Below the pieces are notes generated by a model. That model did not search any database. It was given only the letters and a program-made list of their open reading frames with translations, and had not been told where the DNA came from. From Xanthobacteraceae bacterium (GTDB lineage: Bacteria > Pseudomonadota > Alphaproteobacteria > Rhizobiales > Xanthobacteraceae), in NCBI GenBank assembly GCA_020441545.1, contig JAGRLZ010000025.1, positions 1-37,438 of the forward strand: a stretch of 37,438 nucleotides of DNA, in the 5' to 3' direction. Made by a program: the position numbers and the translations under genes. This document shows positions 33,916 to 37,438 of the stretch, piece after piece; the stretch's first letter is position 1, and each line of letters opens with the position of its first letter.

Positions 33916-34689
33916 TCAGGCGCCCGATGTCATGCCGCCGTCGACGGTAAAGATAACGCCGGTGGTATAGGCCGAACGATCGGAGGCGAGAAACGCCATC
34001 AGGTCGGCGATTTCGCGCGGATGCGCCGGGCGGCCGAGCGGCATGTCCTTCTCGAGCTCCTTGTAGCGGCTTTCGTCACCCAGCAGCGCGCGCGCCCGCG
34101 CCGTCATCCGGGCGATGTAGCGGCCGGTGCCCACCGGGCCGGGATTGATGCCGACGACGCGGATATTGTCGGCCAGGCTCTTGCCGCCGAGGGCGCGGGT
34201 GAAGGCCATCAGCGCCGCGTTTCCGGCGCTGCCGCAGATGTATCCGGCATCGAACTTCTCGCCGGCCGCGCCGATGTCGTTGATGATGACGCCGTGGCCT
34301 TGCGCCTTCATGCGTGCATAGACCAGCCGGGTGAGGTTGATGAAGCCGAATACCTTCAGTTCCCAGGCATGGCGCCACGCCGCCTCGTCGATCGCCTCCA
34401 GCGTGCCGCCGGGAATGTCGCCGGCGTTGTTGACCAGGATGTCGATATCGCCGGCATCGGCCGCCAGCCGGGCGACATCGCCGGCATCGCGGATGTCGGT
34501 GACGTGGATCGCGGCATCGATCCGGTGGGATGTGCGCAGGCGGTCGGCCAGTTCGGCCAGCCGGTCGCGGCTGCGGGCGGCCAGGCGCAGATGGCAGCCT
34601 TCCTCGGCGAATGCTTCCGCCGCCGCCGCGCCGATGCCCTTCGAGGCGCCGGTGATGAGGACGCGCTTGCCGCGCAGGTGAAGGTCCAT
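33916..34689 (-). CDS. SDR-family protein without the usual catalytic triad
   Basis: The 257-residue protein has the short-chain dehydrogenase fold: cofactor motif TGASKGIG (13-20), NNAG (87-90), and the late INPGPVGTGR and end block FTVDGGMTSGA. The usual Ser and Tyr-x3-Lys are missing: the Ser region reads IINDIGAAGEKF and the place of YxxxK reads GSAGN (153-157), just before the conserved AALMAFTRALGG. Tyr150 cannot replace it because residue 154 is Ser. The enzyme may use a different mechanism or act as a binding protein. Its neighbour downstream is the amidase. Reading frame and composition are normal, so it is not a decaying gene. Confidence 0.85.
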   Translation of the reverse strand: MDLHLRGKRVLITGASKGIGAAAAEAFAEEGCHLRLAARSRDRLAELADRLRTSHRIDAAIHVTDIRDAGDVARLAADAGDIDILVNNAGDIPGGTLEAIDEAAWRHAWELKVFGFINLTRLVYARMKAQGHGVIINDIGAAGEKFDAGYICGSAGNAALMAFTRALGGKSLADNIRVVGINPGPVGTGRYIARMTARARALLGDESRYKELEKDMPLGRPAHPREIADLMAFLASDRSAYTTGVIFTVDGGMTSGA

Positions 34690-34917
34690 GGTATTCTTCC
34701 GCTGTTCGAGGTTGCCGTCGCGAGGCGTGAGGCGGCGCGGCCCGGTACCTCGCGCCGCCGAAAGCTCACACCGTTAAAGTCCGCTCCAAAATCCGCTCCG
34801 CCGGCGCGGCCGGGCAGCGGGTTTCTCGCCGTGGGCCTCCATGGTAAGGCAAACTTCGGGTTCGGGGTACCGGCGGCGATCGTTGGACCGGGTTTCAGGC
34901 AGCGGAGGATTGCGGAC

Positions 34918-35997
34918 GTGAGCGACAGCAGGAGCAGCTATCGAATTGCGGTGATTCCGGGCGACGGGATCGGCAAGGAAGTGATGCCGGAAGGGCTCCG
35001 CGTGCTCGAGGCCGCAGCCGGAAAGCACGGCGTGACGCTGCACTTCGATCATTTCGATTTCGCCTCGTGGGACTACTACGCCAAGCACAACCAGATGATG
35101 CCGGACGACTGGAAGGCCAGGATCGGGTCACACGACGCGATCTTCTTCGGCGCGGTCGGCTGGCCGGAGAAGATTCCGGACCACGTTTCGCTGTGGGGCT
35201 CGCTGCTCAAGTTCCGCCGCGAGTTCGACCAGTATATCAACCTGCGGCCGGTGCGGCTGATGCCGGGCGTGCCGTCGCCGCTTGCCGGCCGAAAGCCGGG
35301 CGATATCGATTTCTGGGTGGTGCGGGAGAACACCGAGGGCGAATATTCGTCGGTCGGTGGACGGATGTTCATGGACACCGAACGGGAGTTCGTCACCCAG
35401 CAGACGGTGATGACGCGCACCGGCGTCGACCGCGTGCTGAAGTTCGCGTTCGAGCTGGCGCAGTCGCGGCCGAAGAAGCATCTCACCTCGGCCACCAAGT
35501 CGAACGGCATCTCGATCACCATGCCGTATTGGGACGAGCGCGTGGAGGCGATGGCGAGGAACTATCCCAGGGTGAAGTGGGACAAATATCACATCGACAT
35601 CCTCACCGCGCATTTCGTGCTGCATCCGGACTGGTTCGACGTCGTGGTCGGCTCCAACCTGTTCGGCGACATCCTGTCCGATCTCGGCCCGGCCTGCACC
35701 GGCACCATCGGCATCGCGCCGTCCGGCAACATCAACCCGACCGGGGATTTTCCGTCGGTGTTCGAGCCGGTCCACGGCTCGGCGCCGGACATCGCCGGGC
35801 AGGGCATCGCCAACCCGATCGGCATGATCTGGTCCGGCGCGATGATGCTGGAGCATCTCGGCGAGGGCGAGGCCGCCAGGGCGATCGTCGATGCCATCGA
35901 GCGGACGCTCGGCGAGCGCACGCTGCGCACCCGCGATCTCGGCGGCAATGCCGACACCACGACCTGCGGCAAGGCGGTCGCGGAGATGGTGGAGTAG
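34918..35997 (+). CDS. Tartrate dehydrogenase/D-malate dehydrogenase family
   Basis: This belongs to the metal-dependent beta-decarboxylating dehydrogenases, with isopropylmalate and isocitrate dehydrogenases. The 359-residue protein has the start block IAVIPGDGIGKEVMPEG, Tyr143 in TEGEYSSVGGR, Lys194 in TKSNG, Asp227 (HIDILTAHF) and the signature NLFGDILSDL with Asp251 and Asp255. The WDYYAKHNQMMPDDW and GAVGWPEKIPDHVSLWG blocks and the length fit tartrate dehydrogenase/decarboxylase or D-malate dehydrogenase (TtuC/DmlA), not LeuB. The start is a GTG at 34918, with GGAGGAT about 8 bases before it. It is divergent from the SDR gene; about 228 bases lie between. Confidence 0.9.
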   Translation: MSDSRSSYRIAVIPGDGIGKEVMPEGLRVLEAAAGKHGVTLHFDHFDFASWDYYAKHNQMMPDDWKARIGSHDAIFFGAVGWPEKIPDHVSLWGSLLKFRREFDQYINLRPVRLMPGVPSPLAGRKPGDIDFWVVRENTEGEYSSVGGRMFMDTEREFVTQQTVMTRTGVDRVLKFAFELAQSRPKKHLTSATKSNGISITMPYWDERVEAMARNYPRVKWDKYHIDILTAHFVLHPDWFDVVVGSNLFGDILSDLGPACTGTIGIAPSGNINPTGDFPSVFEPVHGSAPDIAGQGIANPIGMIWSGAMMLEHLGEGEAARAIVDAIERTLGERTLRTRDLGGNADTTTCGKAVAEMVE

Positions 35998-36046
35998 CGC
36001 GCTCGATCGTCGTTGCGAGGCGCGGCAGCGACGAAGGAGGAAATCG

Positions 36047-36961
36047 TCAATGCGTCGCCGCGATCTCCCGGCAATGCGCGATCGCGGCCGCGATCAGGTT
36101 CTCGGTCGCCTCGGGCGTGCGGAACGCGGCGTGCGACGACAGCGTGACATTCGGCAGCGATGTCAGCGGATGGTCCTTCGGCAGCGGCTCGACGGCATAG
36201 ACATCGAGCCCGGCGTGGCGCAGGTGTCCCGACGCCAGCGCCGCGATCATCGCGTCTTCGTCCACCAGCGCGCCACGCGCGGTGTTGACGAGGATCGCGC
36301 CGCGCTTCATGGCGGCGATCCGTACGGGTGAGAGAAACCCGCGGGTCTCGCCGGTCAGCAGCAGGTGCAGCGATACGACATCGCTTTGCGCCAGCAGATC
36401 CTCGATGCCGACGAAGGCGACGTCCGGATGCGCCCTCGGCGTCCGGTTCCAGGCCAGCACGCGCATTCCGCCGCCGCTCGCGATGCGCGCGACCTCCGCC
36501 GCGATGCCGCCGAAGCCGACCAGGCCGAGGGTCTTGCCGGTCAGTTCCATGCCGTCGTCGCGCGGCCAGCCGCCGGCGCGGATGCTGCGATCCATGCGGG
36601 CGAGCCCGCGCGCCGCCTCCCACATCAGCGCGATGGCGCATTCGGCGACGGCGGTGTCGCCATAGCCCTTGATGGTGCGCACGGCGATGCCGATCTCCGC
36701 CAGCTCTTCCGGGTTCATGTAGCTGCGCGCGCCGGTGCCGAGAAAGACGACGTGCCTGAGGTTCGGGCAGCGGCGGGCGACGTCCGTCGGCAGCTCGGTA
36801 TGGTCGATGACGACGACATCGGCGCCGCCGAGCGCATCGGGAATCTGCTCCGGCGCGATATCCGGGTCGCGGTTGACGCGCAGCGGCGGGTCGTCCGGCT
36901 GCGCCAGGCGCGTGAAGATGTCGCCCAGCGAGTCGTTGGCGTCGATGAAAACTGCCGCCAT
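36047..36961 (-). CDS. D-isomer-specific 2-hydroxyacid dehydrogenase
   Basis: The 304-residue protein is an NAD(P)-dependent D-2-hydroxyacid dehydrogenase. It has the nucleotide-binding GLVGFGGIAAEVARI (146-160) with a Gly-rich loop, and the catalytic Arg229 (VNTARGALVDE), Glu258 (LDVYAVEP) and His277 (LSSHAAF). The first part is divergent and begins MAAVFIDANDSLGD. The substrate is unknown; glycerate- or phosphoglycerate-type acids are usual for the family. The M20 hydrolase gene lies upstream on the same strand, and the two may form one transcript. The tartrate dehydrogenase gene is convergent. Confidence 0.92.
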   Translation of the reverse strand: MAAVFIDANDSLGDIFTRLAQPDDPPLRVNRDPDIAPEQIPDALGGADVVVIDHTELPTDVARRCPNLRHVVFLGTGARSYMNPEELAEIGIAVRTIKGYGDTAVAECAIALMWEAARGLARMDRSIRAGGWPRDDGMELTGKTLGLVGFGGIAAEVARIASGGGMRVLAWNRTPRAHPDVAFVGIEDLLAQSDVVSLHLLLTGETRGFLSPVRIAAMKRGAILVNTARGALVDEDAMIAALASGHLRHAGLDVYAVEPLPKDHPLTSLPNVTLSSHAAFRTPEATENLIAAAIAHCREIAATH

Positions 36962-36983
36962 CGGGACTGCCTTCCGCTCCGGA

Positions 36984-37438
36984 CTATTTCGAGGCGACGC
37001 CGGCCACCGCCAGCACCGCGTGCAGCAGCACGTTGGTGCCGGCGCTGCAATCGGCCTGGGTCGCGTCCTCGAGTTCGTTGTGGCTGACGCCGTCCTTGCA
37101 CGGCACGAAGATCATTGCCGACGGGATCACGCCGGCGACGTTGCAGGCATCGTGCCCGGCGCCCGAGGTGATGCGGCGATAGCTGTAGCCGAGCGCGGTC
37201 GCGGCCGTCTGCACCGCGTTGACGAGCCTGTCGTCGAAGACCGTCGGCGGCTTGCGCCAGATCTGGTCGAGGTCGATCGCAACGCGCCGCCGCTGCGCGA
37301 TCTCGGTCGCCGCCGCGCGGATGTCGCGGTCGAGCGCATCCATGACGCTGCTGTCGGGGCTGCGGACGTCGAGCGTGAAGGCGATCTCGCCGGGGATAAC
37401 GTTGCGCGACGGGTTGACGATGTTGAGCTCGCCGATGG
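36984..37438 (-). CDS. M20-family hydrolase, carbamoylase/allantoate amidohydrolase type (partial)
   Basis: Only the C-terminal 150 residues or so are in the window; the gene runs off the right edge. Visible blocks are IGELNIVNPSRNVIPGEIAF, FTLDVRSPD, ITSGAGHDA with the metal/substrate histidine, and MIFVPCKDGVSHNELE with the last conserved histidine of the family. These fit Zn-dependent amidases and carbamoylases of the hydantoinase/carbamoylase group (allantoate amidohydrolase, N-carbamoyl-L-amino acid hydrolase, beta-ureidopropionase). The substrate cannot be told. It is upstream of the D-2-hydroxyacid dehydrogenase with 22 bases between them, so they are probably co-transcribed. Confidence 0.88.
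   Translation of the reverse strand, partial: IGELNIVNPSRNVIPGEIAFTLDVRSPDSSVMDALDRDIRAAATEIAQRRRVAIDLDQIWRKPPTVFDDRLVNAVQTAATALGYSYRRITSGAGHDACNVAGVIPSAMIFVPCKDGVSHNELEDATQADCSAGTNVLLHAVLAVAGVASK

Overview
The window looks like chromosome of a high-GC alphaproteobacterium of the Bradyrhizobium/Rhodopseudomonas group. Signs are the very high GC in every gene, a form II type cox (aerobic CO dehydrogenase-like) maturation cluster, a CYP102 (BM3-type) fused P450, a speD-speE pair, phasin and class III-like PHA synthase genes, and several families of intergenic palindromic repeats that I recall as common in that group (recollection, not checked). No tRNA, rRNA, CRISPR array, transposase or phage gene was seen. 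Genes end mostly within a few hundred bases of each other.

Layout. 1-424 is non-coding and holds two blocks of 14-bp tandem repeats. 425-3826 carries a small membrane protein and, on the minus strand, pcaB-pcaD-pcaC of the protocatechuate branch of the beta-ketoadipate pathway; pcaHG is not here, and pcaD sits between inverted copies of a repeat of about 130 bp. 3984-11221 is a plus-strand cox-type cluster: coxG, coxS, coxM, coxD, coxE, two XdhC-type half genes and a molybdopterin-binding/nucleotidyltransferase fusion. The catalytic molybdenum subunit (coxL) is missing: only 28 bases separate coxS and coxM. 11412-15936 holds a secreted Cys-rich DUF4189-type protein whose signal peptide is built from a 21-bp tandem repeat, a RidA/CnbZ-like protein, a DadA-type flavin oxidase, a DUF6489-type small protein and an epoxide hydrolase. 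16148-19381 is the self-sufficient P450.

19543-23725 is a polyhydroxyalkanoate (PHA) region: a minus-strand hydrolase, then a very small PhaE/PhaR-like synthase partner, a class III-like PhaC and a GNAT acetyltransferase joined by ATGA overlaps, followed by a phasin gene. A 36-bp perfect palindrome made of two TTGC-N3-GCAA sites lies over the predicted phasin promoter, and a strong terminator follows the gene. 23791-26236 has a DUF445 membrane protein and a PGAP1-like hydrolase with its own terminator. 26344-27689 (minus) is speD-speE for spermidine synthesis, with a leader that can form alternative hairpins. 28277-29335 is a YeeE/TsuA-type thiosulfate transporter. 29362-34689 (minus) runs SDR, amidase, [3Fe-4S] ferredoxin, cytochrome P450 and hydrolase-OsmC fusion. 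34918-37438 has a tartrate/D-malate dehydrogenase, a D-2-hydroxyacid dehydrogenase and a truncated M20 carbamoylase-type hydrolase.

Taken together the window is a catabolic and storage region: aromatic ring cleavage products, oxidised lipids, hydroxy acids and amides feed central metabolism, with PHA storage alongside. The points most worth a second look are the cox cluster without its catalytic subunit, the mini-PhaE/PhaC/GNAT operon with the phasin operator, the SDR without its catalytic triad, and the repeat-built signal peptide. All assignments come from reading the sequence; no database search was run.
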